A DNA stretch of 64,000 nt from Mycoplasma buteonis (GCF_000733865.1 NZ_JPOK01000005.1:1-64000), one strand, 5' to 3'. Positions 35,335 to 45,246 are shown, counted from the first letter of the stretch. Made by a program: numbers and translations. Notes: generated by a model from the sequence alone, not told the origin.

Positions 35335-36272
35335 TGCGAATTTTAGGAATTGAAACATCGCACGATGATACTTCTATTGCGGTTTTAGAAGATGGTAAAG
35401 TATTAGATTTATGAACTATTTCACAAATTGAAATTTTTAAACAATTTGGTGGAACAATACCTGAACTAGCTTCTCGTGAGCATGTATTAAATATTGCGTT
35501 AATCCAAAAACTAGTTTTAGAGAAATATCACCCTGAAACTTTTGATTATATTGCCTATACAAAAGAACCTGGTTTAATCGGTACATTACAAGTTGGGTAT
35601 TTGTTTGCTAGTGCTTTTGCTCTTGTTATTAATAAACCATTAATTGCAGTAAACCATTTACATGGGCATTTTTTATCAGCAACTATCACGGAAAAAATTC
35701 TTTTCCCTGCTCTATGTTTGTTAGTCAGTGGTGGTCATACTCAATTAATTTTAGCTAATGATGTGGATGAATTAGAAATTATTGGCGAAACACTGGATGA
35801 TGCAGTTGGAGAAGCTTTTGACAAAGTTTCTTCTCGCATAGGTTTAGGTTTTCCAGGCGGACCGATTATTGACAAAATTTCAAAAGAGTACCAAGGTGAA
35901 TATTTAACTTTTACAAAACCACACACTGAAGAACTTTTAGATTTTTCATTTAGTGGTTTAAAAACCCAAGTTTTAAATTCAGTAAATAAAATTAAGATGA
36001 AAAATGAAACTATTAATAAAGCACAATTTGCTGCGAGCTTTCAAAAAGTAGCGGTTGAATATTTAATTTCAAAAACTCGAAAAGCATTAGAGTTGCATCC
36101 AGAAGTGAAAACTTTAGTTTTAGGTGGAGGTGTATCGGCAAATAGTGAACTTAGGGAGGAATTTGTAAAATTACATTCTAATACAATTATTCCTTCCTTA
36201 AAATATGCTACTGATAATGGTGCGATGATTGCACAAGCTGCTTATTTAAAATTAAAAAAATCAGGTAAGTAA
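35334..36272 (+). CDS. tsaD: t6A threonylcarbamoyltransferase TsaD
   Basis: 312 aa catalytic subunit that transfers the threonylcarbamoyl group to A37 of ANN-reading tRNAs. Iron-binding histidines H108 and H112 in HLHGH, SGGHTQL, GEAFDKVSSR and the C-terminal GGGVSAN...ATDNGAMIA are conserved. The tsaC/sua5 gene that makes the intermediate is not in the window. Confidence 0.96.
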
Positions 36273-36290
36273 TATTACCTGATTTTTATT
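36255..36290 (+). terminator. terminator overlapping the tsaD stop
   Basis: TCAGGTAA (36261-36268) and TTACCTGA (36275-36282), flanked by A and T runs; the stop TAA is in the loop. Confidence 0.85.
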
Positions 36291-36344
36291 ATGCTACTAC
36301 TGGGAAACATAGGAGTAATTAATATATGAAAATAAATTTAGTAT

Positions 36345-36375
36345 AAAAAACTAGCTAATAAATAGCTAGTTTTGG
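36345..36375 (-). terminator. xfp terminator
   Basis: AAAACTAGCTA (36347-36357), 5-nt loop, TAGCTAGTTTT (36363-36373). On the minus strand it ends in a T run, 20 nt after the xfp stop. Confidence 0.85.
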
Positions 36376-36392
36376 GTACTAATTAAATTGAA

Positions 36393-38774
36393 TTATTTTT
36401 TCAATCCTTCTCATTTTCAGAATCTTACTTCATCTTCATCAATACCTACTGATTGAATGTATTCTTTGTGGTATTTAATTTTATCATCCATAAGTTTTAC
36501 AAAATCAGCTGCTTTATCACCGTATACAGCTTTTGCTGCTGTTTGTGACATGTGGTATCTATCCATATCGCTCATTAAACGAATGTCAAATGCTGTTGTA
36601 ATATCACCATTTTCTCTATATCCGTGTGGGTAAAGGTTGTGATTGTGACGATCAAAGAAAATATCTCTAATTAATCCTTCAAATCCGTGGAATGCGAAAA
36701 CAACTGGTTTATCTTTTGTAAAGATTGCATCAAATTCTTCATCACTAAGTCCACGTGGATCGTGTTTAGGATTTCTTAATCTTAATAAATCAACAACGTT
36801 AACAAATCTAATTTTAAGTGTTGGATATTGTTTGTTTAAGTATTCTGCAGTAGCTAAAAGTTCAAGTGTTGGTTCTGTACCTGATGAAACAAGAACTAAA
36901 TCTGGTTCTTCATTCATTGAACATGTTGATGCTCAGTCAACAACTTTAAGTCCTTTTTCAACAAGTTCTCTAGCTTCTTCTACACTAAATCATTGTTCTC
37001 TTGGTTGTTTTGAAGCAACAATAAGGTTAATTACATCTCTTTCTGTTAATGTTTTGTCTAAAACAGCAAGTAGTGTGTTAGAGTCAGCAGGTAAGTATTC
37101 TCTAATAAGTTCAGGTTTTTTATCTGCTAAGTGTCCTAAAAGTCCTGGATCTTGGTGAGTATATCCGTTGTGGTCTTGTTGGAATGCTGTTGATGTAGCA
37201 ATAACGTTAAGTGATGGGTAGTCATTTCTTCAATGAACTTTTCTTGCTTTTGCAACTCATTTCATGTGTTGTGTAAGCATTGAGTCAACAACTCTAAGGA
37301 ATGATTCGTATGATGCAAAGAAACCGTGACGTCCAGTAAGAACATATCCTTCAAGGAAACCTTCACATTGGTGTTCTGAAAGTTGTGAATCGATAATTCT
37401 TCCTGCTGGTCCAATTGCTTCATCTAATTCTGGATCAACTTTTTCTAATCATTGACGTTTTGTTACTTTAAGTAAGTCAAATAGTCTGTTTGATTTAGTT
37501 TCATCTGGTCCAAATGCACGGAAGTTTGTAGGGTTACGTTTAACAACTTCTGCATAGTATTTACCAGCTGTAACCATATCTTGATCTTTAATTTCACCTG
37601 GTTTTGAGAATTTTAATGCAAAATCTTCTCATTTTGGTAAATCAAGAACTTTTGGATCGATTCCACCATTTGTAATTGGGTTCATCGCCATACGTTTGTT
37701 ACCTTTAGGTGCAATTTCAGCAAGTTCAGCTTTAAATTTACCATTAGCATCAAATAATTCTTCAGGTTTGTATGACATTAATCATGCTTCTAAATCTTCG
37801 ATCATGTTTGGATTTTCACTTGTTACTGGAAGTGGAACTTGGTGTGATCTAAAACTTCCTTCGTATGTAAGCCCATTAATTTTGTGTGGACATGTTCAAC
37901 CTTTTGGTGTACGAACGATTAAAGCTGGTCATAGTGGTCTTGTAGCTTCATCGGCAGATTTTTTTCTAGCTTCAGCATGAATTTTCAAGATTTTTTCAAT
38001 AGCTTCATCAAATTTTTCTGCCATTTGTGCGTGAATTCCAACTTGATCATTAACATCAGCTTCAACAAAAATAGCTTCTCAACCAAATCCGTATAACATA
38101 CTTTTAATTTCTTCGTTTGTTTTACGTGACATGATTGTTGGGTTTGAAATTTTTCCACCATTAATGTGAAGAATTGGTAATACAGCACCATCGTTTACTG
38201 GGTTAATAAATGATGTTGAGAATCAGCTTCCTGCAAGAGGTCCTGTTTCTGATTCACCATCTCCAATTACAGTAGCAGCAATAACGTCTGGGTTATCTAA
38301 AATTGCTCCTGTAGCGTGTGAAAGAGAGTATCCTAATTCACCACCTTCGTGAATTGAACCAGGTGTTTCAGGAGCAGCGTGGCTAGCTGTTCCACCAGGG
38401 AATGAGAAACGTTTAAACATTCTTGTCATTCCAGCTTCGTCTTCTGTAATTTCTGGGAATAGTTCTGTGTAACTTCCGTCAAGATATGAGTTAGAAATCA
38501 TAACTTGTCCACCGTGTCCAGGTCCTTCAATATAGAACATATTAAGATCATATTTGTTAATTACACGGTTTAAGTGTGCATAAATTAAGTTTTGTCCTGG
38601 AATTGTTCCTCAGTGTCCAATTGGGTACATTTTAACATCTTCAGCTTTTAATCCACCTTTAAGAAGTGGGTTACTTCTTAAATAGATTTGTCCTGCTGAA
38701 AGATAGTTAGCTGCTCTCCATCAAGCATGGATTTTATCTAAGTATTCTTTTTTATCAAATTTTGTTTGATTCAT
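36393..38774 (-). CDS. xfp: phosphoketolase
   Basis: 793 aa thiamine-diphosphate enzyme that splits xylulose 5-phosphate (and possibly fructose 6-phosphate) into acetyl phosphate plus a sugar phosphate. Seen near the N-terminus: [15 protein letters not shown] and YPIGHWGTIPGQN, then EGPGHGGQV, the TPP-binding [14 protein letters not shown] and, later, [14 protein letters not shown]-like sequence (around 37140-37180) and [19 protein letters not shown]-like sequence, all typical of the family. Codon use is richer in GC than neighbouring genes, suggesting high expression. AGGAAG lies 5 nt before the ATG. It depends on TPP, which the P37 system imports. Confidence 0.96.
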
Positions 38775-38896
38775 GTAACTTCCTTTTTTAATAAATAATT
38801 TTCATTAAATTTGACACATTAGAAAAACTAATTTTCTGAATATGTATTTTAATTATCTTATTTTTCTTGCAAATAGTAAATAAATTTTTTTATATG

Positions 38897-38910
38897 TGGA
38901 ACGTTTTCCA
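38897..38910. promoter_or_regulatory. operator-like palindrome upstream of xfp
   Basis: TGGAACGTTTTCCA: perfect 5-bp arms around a 4-bp centre. It resembles LacI-family/catabolite-response sites, but the central CG is displaced by one base from the usual consensus. It lies about 125 bp upstream of xfp and far from tuf. Confidence 0.4.
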
Positions 38911-39063
38911 GTTTCATTTTTTTAAAATGTTTTAAAAAGTATTAATTGATTTCGTTTTATTTGGATTAACAATAAAATTATTTTCAAAATTTCTTAATCA
39001 ACAATTAACTAAATTAATAAATAGATAAAGTTAATTTGCTGAATTTTGTAAAAATGCTTTTTT

Positions 39064-39072
39064 TGTTAAAAT
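39064..39072 (+). promoter_or_regulatory. tuf upstream promoter P1
   Basis: TG-T-TAAAAT, -10 at 39067-39072. Expected start near 39079; the next 60 nt end in a terminator-like hairpin. Confidence 0.5.
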
Positions 39073-39112
39073 ATATCTATATTTAAACGAAATGATATAA
39101 ATAATAATTTTC

Positions 39113-39147
39113 TTATTCCACTCGTTGGTTACGGAATAATATTTTTT
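39113..39147 (+). terminator. terminator-like hairpin between tuf promoters
   Basis: TTATTCC (39113-39119), 13-nt loop, GGAATAA (39133-39139), then TATTTTTT. It could end a short RNA made from P1 or act as an attenuator. Confidence 0.5.
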
Positions 39148-39157
39148 GTGTTTATTT

Positions 39158-39166
39158 TGTTAAAAT
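39158..39166 (+). promoter_or_regulatory. tuf promoter P2
   Basis: TG-T-TAAAAT, -10 at 39161-39166; the predicted RNA starts near 39173 at the edge of the folded leader. Confidence 0.6.
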
Positions 39167-39169
39167 ATA

Positions 39170-39232
39170 AGTGCTAAATTAAATAGGACAGGTCCTAGGT
39201 GAAAGACTAGGCTTTGGTGGTTTTAGCGCTAG
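39170..39232 (+). promoter_or_regulatory. structured leader RNA of tuf
   Basis: AGTGCTAAA (39170-39178) pairs with TTTAGCGCT (39222-39230) over 9 bp with one G-T. Inside, CCTAG (39194-39198) pairs with CTAGG (39207-39211), and AGGA/TCCT (39185-39196) offers a competing small hairpin. The interior is unusually G-rich for this genome. No known riboswitch core was recognised. Confidence 0.5.
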
Positions 39233-39288
39233 AACAAATATTATATGTATATTGAAATAAATAATTAATTCATTTAGAAAGGATACAA

Positions 39289-40476
39289 ATGGCAAAATTA
39301 GATTTTGACCGTAGTAAAGAACACGTTAACGTTGGTACAATCGGACACGTTGACCACGGTAAAACTACATTAACAGCAGCTATTGCTACAACATTAGCTA
39401 AAAAAGGTTTATCAGAAGCTCGTGATTACGCTTCAATCGATAATGCACCTGAAGAAAAAGCACGTGGTATTACAATTAATACATCACACATCGAATACCA
39501 AACAGAAAAAAGACACTACGCACACGTAGACTGTCCAGGTCACGCTGACTATGTTAAAAACATGATTACTGGAGCAGCTCAAATGGATGGAGCTATCTTA
39601 GTTGTTGCTGCAACAGATGGACCTATGCCTCAAACACGTGAACACATTCTTTTATCTAAACAAGTTGGTGTTCCTCGTATCGTTGTTTTCTTAAACAAAT
39701 GCGATATGTTAGAAGGTGAAGAAGAAATGATCGAATTAGTTGAAATGGAAATTCGTGGTCTTCTTTCAGAATACGGATTTGATGGTGATAATGCACCAAT
39801 TATCCGTGGATCAGCTTTAAAAGCACTTGAAGGTGATGCAGCTTACGAAGAAAAAATTATGGAACTTATGGAAGCTGTTGATTCATACATCGAAACACCT
39901 GTTAAAGAATTTGACAAACCATTCTTAATGGCTGTTGAAGACGTTTTCACAATTACAGGACGTGGAACTGTTGCTACAGGACGTGTTGAACGTGGAAAAT
40001 TACAATTAAACGAAGAAGTTGAAATTGTTGGTCTTAAACCTACTAAAAAAACAGTTGTTACAGGAATTGAAATGTTCCGTAAAAACCTTAAAGAAGCACA
40101 AGCTGGAGATAACGCTGGATTATTACTTCGTGGAGTAAACCGTGAAGATGTTGAACGTGGACAAGTTTTAGCTAAACCAGGTTCAATCGTTCCTCACACA
40201 GAATTCGAAGCAGCTATCTATGTACTTAAAAAAGAAGAAGGTGGACGTCACACACCATTCTTTAAAAACTACAAACCTCAATTCTACTTCCGTACAACAG
40301 ACGTTACAGGTGGAGTTGAATTTGAAGCTGGACGTGACATGGTTATGCCAGGTGAAAACGTTAACTTAAAAGTTAAATTAATCGCACCTATCGCTGTTGA
40401 AGAGGGAACAAAATTCTCTATCCGTGAAGGTGGACGTACAGTTGGTGCTGGATCAGTTACAAAAATTATTAAATAA
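39289..40476 (+). CDS. tuf: elongation factor Tu
   Basis: 395 aa GTPase that brings aminoacyl-tRNA to the ribosome. G1 GHVDHGKT (residues 18-25), [17 protein letters not shown] and the C-terminal [14 protein letters not shown] and GRHTPFF blocks are intact. Codon use is strongly biased, as for a highly expressed gene. AAAGGA lies about 7 nt before the ATG. Its only close context is its own promoter region; fusA and rpsL are not adjacent. Confidence 0.99.
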   Translation: MAKLDFDRSKEHVNVGTIGHVDHGKTTLTAAIATTLAKKGLSEARDYASIDNAPEEKARGITINTSHIEYQTEKRHYAHVDCPGHADYVKNMITGAAQMDGAILVVAATDGPMPQTREHILLSKQVGVPRIVVFLNKCDMLEGEEEMIELVEMEIRGLLSEYGFDGDNAPIIRGSALKALEGDAAYEEKIMELMEAVDSYIETPVKEFDKPFLMAVEDVFTITGRGTVATGRVERGKLQLNEEVEIVGLKPTKKTVVTGIEMFRKNLKEAQAGDNAGLLLRGVNREDVERGQVLAKPGSIVPHTEFEAAIYVLKKEEGGRHTPFFKNYKPQFYFRTTDVTGGVEFEAGRDMVMPGENVNLKVKLIAPIAVEEGTKFSIREGGRTVGAGSVTKIIK

Positions 40477-40498
40477 TTTAAAACAAAATCCAAATCTC

Positions 40499-40526
40499 AA
40501 AACTCAGTTTTTAACTGAGTTTTTTA
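40499..40526 (+). terminator. tuf terminator
   Basis: AAAACTCAGTT (40499-40509), loop TTT, AACTGAGTTTT (40513-40523), T run. Confidence 0.88.
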
Positions 40527-40669
40527 TTTTTATTAGAAATATAAAAATAGTAAAAATAATTTTTTTAAGAATGAGTTGAAAAAAATTTTTTAAAACTTAT
40601 ATTACTGTTTTTAAGTGTTAAAAGTTTTTTAGATTTGGTTAAGAAAAATAAAAAAAATACTTTTAAACC

Positions 40670-40749
40670 TATTTTTAAGGTATAAAAGTAATTTTTAATG
40701 ATAAACATGGTTAAATGTCGTATAAAAAAATTTTTATACCTTAAAAATA
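40670..40749. repeat. 18-bp inverted repeat
   Basis: TATTTTTAAGGTATAAAA (40670-40687) and its exact reverse complement (40732-40749), loop 44 nt. An extra C-G pair extends it outward. Confidence 0.8.
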
Positions 40750-40939
40750 GTGTTTTTAGTTTAAAAAATTCGGTTAAGTTTTATAATTATTATGTGGAAG
40801 TAAAAAATGAATTGCATATTTAAAAATTACCAAAAGTAATTTATTAGAACTTGCAAATTTTCTTAATATGGTCAATTAAGAATGAATTCTGATAAATTGA
40901 ATTTGTTATAACACACTTGAAAATAAGAATTTAAAACTT

Positions 40940-41014
40940 ATAGTATTTATTTAATTCATCTGCATTTTATTATACATTCCACACTCTAAAAAAGAGTTTT
41001 TAAATAAATACTAT
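40940..41014. repeat. 15-bp inverted repeat
   Basis: ATAGTATTTATTTAA (40940-40954) and its exact reverse complement (41000-41014). The interior contains ACTCT-A5-AGAGT (40983-40997) followed by T residues. Confidence 0.75.
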
Positions 41015-41050
41015 TTAAATTGAACTTATTTGTTTTTATTTCATTCATAA

Positions 41051-41080
41051 AAAACGCACTTTTTAGTGCGTTTTTCTTTT
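41051..41080 (+). terminator. orphan terminator upstream of trmL
   Basis: AAAACGCACT (41051-41060), loop TTTT, AGTGCGTTTT (41065-41074), T run. There is no recognised gene upstream on this strand after the tuf terminator. Confidence 0.8.
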
Positions 41081-41110
41081 TTAATAACTTATTTTATTAA
41101 ATATAAAATA

Positions 41111-41116
41111 TATAAT
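41111..41116 (+). promoter_or_regulatory. -10 box, leaderless promoter of the trmL operon
   Basis: TATAAT six bases before the ATG at 41123; no ribosome-binding site fits between. Confidence 0.55.
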
Positions 41117-41122
41117 AATAAT

Positions 41123-41659
41123 ATGTTAAATATAGTTTTATATCAACCTGAAATTTGTCCTAATACAGGTAATATTATTCGTACTTGCTTTGCTCTTGGT
41201 GCAAAGCTACACATCATAAAACCAATAGGTTTTGATTTACATCCAAAATGATTAAGAAGATATGGAGCAGGTAGAATGCTTAGTGATATACCGCATGAAG
41301 TGCACGCTTCATATGAAGATTTTGCTAAAAAATACAATGATAAAAAGATTTTTTATGTGACTCGCTATGGCTTGAAAACTTATGCTGATGTTGATTATAA
41401 GACAGAATATCAAAATACAAAGGAAGTTTGAATGATGTTCGGAAGAGAATCAACAGGAATTGATAAAAAGGTTTTACAAGATCATTTAGAAGATTGCATT
41501 CGTATTCCAATGGTGTCAGCAATGCGGTCAATTAATTTAGCAAATTGTGTAAGTATTTTAGGTTTTGAAGTTATGAGACAATTAGAATTTGTTGAGTTAT
41601 CAATTTATGAAGTTGAAAAAGGGAAAAATTACTTAATTGAAAATGATTTTAACAAGTAA
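41123..41659 (+). CDS. TrmL-like tRNA 2'-O-methyltransferase
   Basis: 178 aa SPOUT (SpoU) methyltransferase. Motif 1 [20 protein letters not shown], motif 2 MFGRESTGI and motif 3 [18 protein letters not shown] match TrmL, which methylates the wobble nucleotide of leucine tRNAs with S-adenosylmethionine. Length agrees with TrmL (about 157-170 aa). First gene of a tightly packed operon; its 3' end overlaps the next gene by 17 nt. The TTG/ATG at 41066 precedes the promoter and is rejected. Confidence 0.9.
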
Positions 41660-42365
41660 GAGCAATTCAAAAGTTAAATTTTGAAAAAAATTACGAGAGA
41701 AAAAATATCGTGATTTAGAAAATCTATACCTTATTGATGGATATCATTTAGTAGAAGAAGCTCGAAAGCAAAATCTTTTAGTTGAAACTATTGAATTAAT
41801 AGGAAAGGCACGTTTTTCAGATTCTATTCAAGTTACTGAAGATATTTTAAAATATCTCTCAAGTACTGTAACTCCACAAAGCATTATAGGAGTTGTACAA
41901 AAAAGAAAAAATCAAATAAAACCAATTCACAAAGTTGTTGCTTTAAATAACTTACAAGATCCAGGCAATGTTGGTACAATTATTCGACTTGCGAAGGCGT
42001 TCGAATTCGATACTGTTTTAGTTGAAAATTTAGATCCTTATAATGATAAAGTTATTCGTGCAAGTCAAGGTGCTTTTTTTGATGTTAATATTTTAGAAAC
42101 TAAAAATATAGCTTTCAATCTTCAAAAACTTAAAGAAAAAGGATTTTTTGTTTATGAAACGTTGCTAGATCAAAATGCTAAAAAACTTGCTGAAGTTTCA
42201 TTTCCTAATGATAAGTTAGTAATTGTGCTGGGTAATGAGGGAAATGGTATTAGTCAACAAGTAAAAGAACTTTCGGATACAAATGTTTATATACCTATTG
42301 CTTTTGAAAGTTTAAATGTAGCTTGTGCCGCTGCAATTATTATGGAAAGAGTGCGAAATAGTTAA
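41643..42365 (+). CDS. TrmH/RlmB-family RNA 2'-O-methyltransferase
   Basis: 240 aa. N-terminal L30e-like substrate-binding domain (YRDLENLYLIDGYHLVEEA), then the SPOUT domain with LQDPGNVGTIIRLAKAF, VLGNEGNGIS and IPIAFESLNVACAAAI motifs. Members methylate a ribose in 23S rRNA or tRNA; the exact target cannot be told from sequence alone. ATG 41643 lies inside the end of trmL; the frame includes a UGA-Trp at residue 14. Confidence 0.85.
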
Positions 42366-42376
42366 AAGGAGTAGTT

Positions 42377-42655
42377 ATGAATGATTTAATTAAGAATTTA
42401 AAAGAAGAAATAGTTAGACGAAATTTTAAAGTTTCATTAAATGGTTATTCAAAAGCTGATGTGGATATTTTTTTAGAACATATCGCTACTCGTTTGCATT
42501 ATTTATCGCAAGATATTAATTTATTAGAAAGTGATTTAGATAAAAAAGAAAAAATGATTGTAGATCAGAAAAATAGAATTGATGAACTAACTTTTGAAGT
42601 TAACAGACTTGAAAAACAAATTAAAAAATTAGAAGAAAGTAATAAAGGTAACTAA
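42377..42655 (+). CDS. DivIVA/GpsB-like coiled-coil protein
   Basis: 92 aa. RRNFKVSLNGYSKADVDIFL (residues 14-33) matches the DivIVA lipid-binding domain, in which FxVxxxGY is followed by DVDxFL. The remainder is a heptad-like coiled coil (DLDKKEKMIVDQKNRIDELT and on). DivIVA proteins sense membrane curvature at poles and septa and organise wall growth or division. Here there is no wall, so a division or shape role is inferred. AAAGGAG lies 6 nt before the ATG; its stop overlaps rbgA (TAATG). Confidence 0.8.
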   Translation: MNDLIKNLKEEIVRRNFKVSLNGYSKADVDIFLEHIATRLHYLSQDINLLESDLDKKEKMIVDQKNRIDELTFEVNRLEKQIKKLEESNKGN

Positions 42656-43515
42656 TGGAAGAATTTAAAGAGCAATCAACAGAATACCAAAATTTAATTC
42701 AGTGATTTCCTGGACACATGGCGAAAGCAATGAAGGAAATCAAAGAAAATGCTAACTTATGTGATTTATTCATTATTGTTTTAGATGCTAGATGTCCAAT
42801 TAGCTCATATAATGAAGATTTTGATGCAATTTCACCTCAAAAACCACGGCTTTTCATTGTCACAAAAAGTGATCTTATGGATAAAAGTAAAAAAGATTTA
42901 ATTAATGGACGCTTCAAAGGTGAAAATATTTTATGACTTGACCTAAGACAAAAGTCGTCAAAGAAAATTATTTTGCAAAAAATTAAACAAATTATGAAAG
43001 CAAAAATTGAGCGTGATAAAGCTAAGGGTATGCTAATTTCAAGATTAAAATCATTTGTAGTTGGTGTTCCAAATTGTGGTAAAAGTACTTTGATTAATTT
43101 AGTTTCGGAAAAAGCTAAATTAAAGGTTGCTAATTACCCTGGTGTTACTCGTGAAAAAAAATGGGTTGTTAATAACGAGTTTCTTTTTTTAGATACACCT
43201 GGTATCTTGCTTCCAAAATTTGAAAACCAAGAAACTGCAATCAAATTGTTAACAATTGGTTCAGTAAAATTAGAAAACTTTCCAACTGAATTTGTTGCCA
43301 TTCAAATGTGAAAATTAATTAGCAAATATTATCCTGAAAGGTTAGTTAACTTAGGTTTACAAGTTTCAAATGATGATAAAGAAATTTATGGGTTATTCTT
43401 TGAATACGCTGAAAAGTTTAAGTTTTATAAGGATAAAGGCCGTGTTGATTTGGATAAAGCTCATCAACATTTTATTAATTTTTGTCGTAACCTAAAAGAT
43501 GTTACTTATGATTAA
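42655..43515 (+). CDS. rbgA: ribosome biogenesis GTPase A
   Basis: 286 aa circularly permuted GTPase needed for late 50S assembly. WFPGHMAKAM near the N-terminus, then G4 TKSD, G1 GVPNCGKSTL (around residues 139-148) and G3 DTPG, in permuted order, with a C-terminal ANTAR-like helical part. It overlaps the DivIVA-like gene by one base and the YigZ gene by 8 nt. Confidence 0.95.
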
Positions 43516-43894
43516 AGAAGAGTTAGTTATTAAAAAATCAAAATTTATTAGTTATGCATTTAAAGTGCAAAATAAAGAAGAAATTAAAGAAATTTTATTA
43601 AGTCTCAAAAAAGAGCACAAAAAATCTCGTCACGTTTGTTACGGTTACTTATTATTTCAAAATGGTGTAGAAAGTGCTGGTTTTAGTGATGATGGCGAAC
43701 CAAAAAACACCGCGGGTAGACCAATTTATGATTTATTACAAATTAAAAAGGTTTTTAATTACTTGATAGTTGTGGTTCGTTATTTTGGCGGAATTAAGCT
43801 TGGAGCTGGTGGTTTAGTTCGTGCTTACCGTGAGAGTTCTTTATTAGCCATTAATAAAATTTTAGAAGGGAAACAAAATGAAGATTTTAAATAA
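43508..43894 (+). CDS. YigZ/IMPACT family protein
   Basis: 128 aa, shorter than the usual about 200-210 aa: only the N-terminal UPF0029 domain is kept (KSRHVCYGYLL, SAGFSDDGEPKNTAGRPI, YFGGIKLGAGGLVRAY), and the C-terminal ferredoxin-like domain is missing. Function unknown; eukaryotic IMPACT modulates translation. ATG 43508 is used; ATG 43499 three codons upstream is possible. The 3' end overlaps the aminopeptidase gene by 17 nt. Confidence 0.85.
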   Translation: MIKEELVIKKSKFISYAFKVQNKEEIKEILLSLKKEHKKSRHVCYGYLLFQNGVESAGFSDDGEPKNTAGRPIYDLLQIKKVFNYLIVVVRYFGGIKLGAGGLVRAYRESSLLAINKILEGKQNEDFK

Positions 43895-45242
43895 TAAAAA
43901 TTTAAATTATATGCTTATTCGGGCTGCATACGAGAATGGAAAATTTCCTGAATTTGTTGCAAGAAAAAATTTAGCAGTTACAGAAGATTTACAAAATAAT
44001 ATTGCTTATGTTTATATTGATAAAAAACACAGCAACTTAGAAGGTGTTACTCAAGTAATTAACAAATTTGCAAGCAGTTTAAACCGTAATTACGCTTTTG
44101 ATTTAAAAAGTTTTATAACAGAAAATTTATCTGTTGAAGAATTAATTAGATTATTTATTATTAAAAGTGATTTTGCTACTGCAAAGCTCTTTAAGAAAAC
44201 TATTGAAAAATCAGAAAAAAACGAAAAAAGCTTAGCTTTATATTTAAATCAAAGATATGATGCTGAACTCATCAAAAAAGCTCAATATCTTTCAAGAGCA
44301 ATTTCAAAAGTTAGAAATTTACAAATTATGCCAGAAAACTTTTTAAATTCAGAAATTTTAGCTTCTTTAGTAAGTAATGACTTTTCGGGAATCGATCACT
44401 TAAAGACTACAGTACTTACAAAAAAAGAAATTACTGATTTAAATATGGGTCTACTTTTATCTGTTAATAAAGGTAGTACACATGAGCCTAGAGTTGTAAT
44501 TGCTGAATACAAAGGTAATCCTGATTCAGAAGAAAAAATTGCAATCGTTGGTAAAGGTATAACTTTTGATACAGGTGGTGTAAATACTAAAGGATATCAT
44601 ATGGATGGAATGAAATATGATATGTCAGGTTCAGTTATTGCCGCATATGCTGTTAAAGTTTTAGCTTTATTAAAAGCAAAAGTTAATGTGGCTGCTGTAA
44701 TGTGCATTACCGATAATAGAATTAATGCAGATGCTTCTTTACCAGAAAATGTTTATCAATCAATGAGCGGAAAATGAGTTGAAGTTGTTGATACAGATGC
44801 TGAAGGACGTTTAGTTTTAGCTGATGGTCTTTATTATGCAGCAACAAAATTAAAAGCTACTACATTAATTGATGTTGCGACATTAACAGGTTCAATTTTA
44901 GTTGCTCTTGGTAATGTTTATTCTGGAATTTGATCAACAAATGATGCTAAATGAGAAACATTTAATAAAGCAGCTCAAATTGCTCAAGAAAAAGTTTGAA
45001 GAATGCCAATGCATGAAGATTATAATAAGGGTAACAAAGGTTCTAAGGTTGCTGATTTAGCTTCATGAAGTAAAACAGTTCGTGTCGATTCTTCACAGGC
45101 AGCTATGTTTTTAAAAGAATTTACCAATGGTGTTGATTATATTCACTGTGATGTAGCTGGTACAGCTGATAGAAACGGTGAACCACAAGGAGAACTAGTT
45201 TCTACTTTAGTTGAATATTGTTTATTAAACCAAAGCAAATAA
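43878..45242 (+). CDS. M17 leucyl aminopeptidase (copy 1)
   Basis: 454 aa cytosolic di-zinc aminopeptidase. Metal and catalytic residues are present: Lys and Asp in [11 protein letters not shown], Asp in MKYDMSGS, Asp/Glu/Arg in [13 protein letters not shown] (Asn in the family's usual NTDAEGR is Asp here). The N-terminal domain is poorly conserved. Last gene of the trmL operon, which it enters by a 17-nt overlap. A paralogue lies at 47611, beyond one inverted gene. It presumably recycles host-derived peptides. Confidence 0.93.
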
Positions 45243-45246
45243 TAAT

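Larger units (their letters stand above)
38775..39288. promoter_or_regulatory. xfp-tuf divergent regulatory region
   Basis: 514 bp without a gene. On the minus strand side a TTGCAA...TAAAAT promoter (around 38846-38872) can serve xfp. A palindrome TGGAA-CGTT-TTCCA lies at 38897-38910. On the plus strand side are two extended -10 promoters, a terminator-like hairpin between them and a folded leader before tuf, listed separately. Confidence 0.6.
40527..41050. other. gene-free region with long inverted repeats
   Basis: About 520 bp with no frame that looks protein-coding. It holds an 18-bp perfect inverted repeat (40670-40687 with 40732-40749), a 15-bp perfect inverted repeat (40940-40954 with 41000-41014) enclosing a small ACTCT/AGAGT terminator-like hairpin, and a few broken codon-like segments near 40815-40900. 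It is closed by a separate strong terminator at 41051-41074 although no gene precedes it. It could hold a decayed gene or an unrecognised RNA. Confidence 0.5.

Noticed and set aside
38897-38910. Canonical catabolite-response element
   Set aside because: The central CG is shifted by one base from the cre consensus, so I list it only as an operator-like palindrome.
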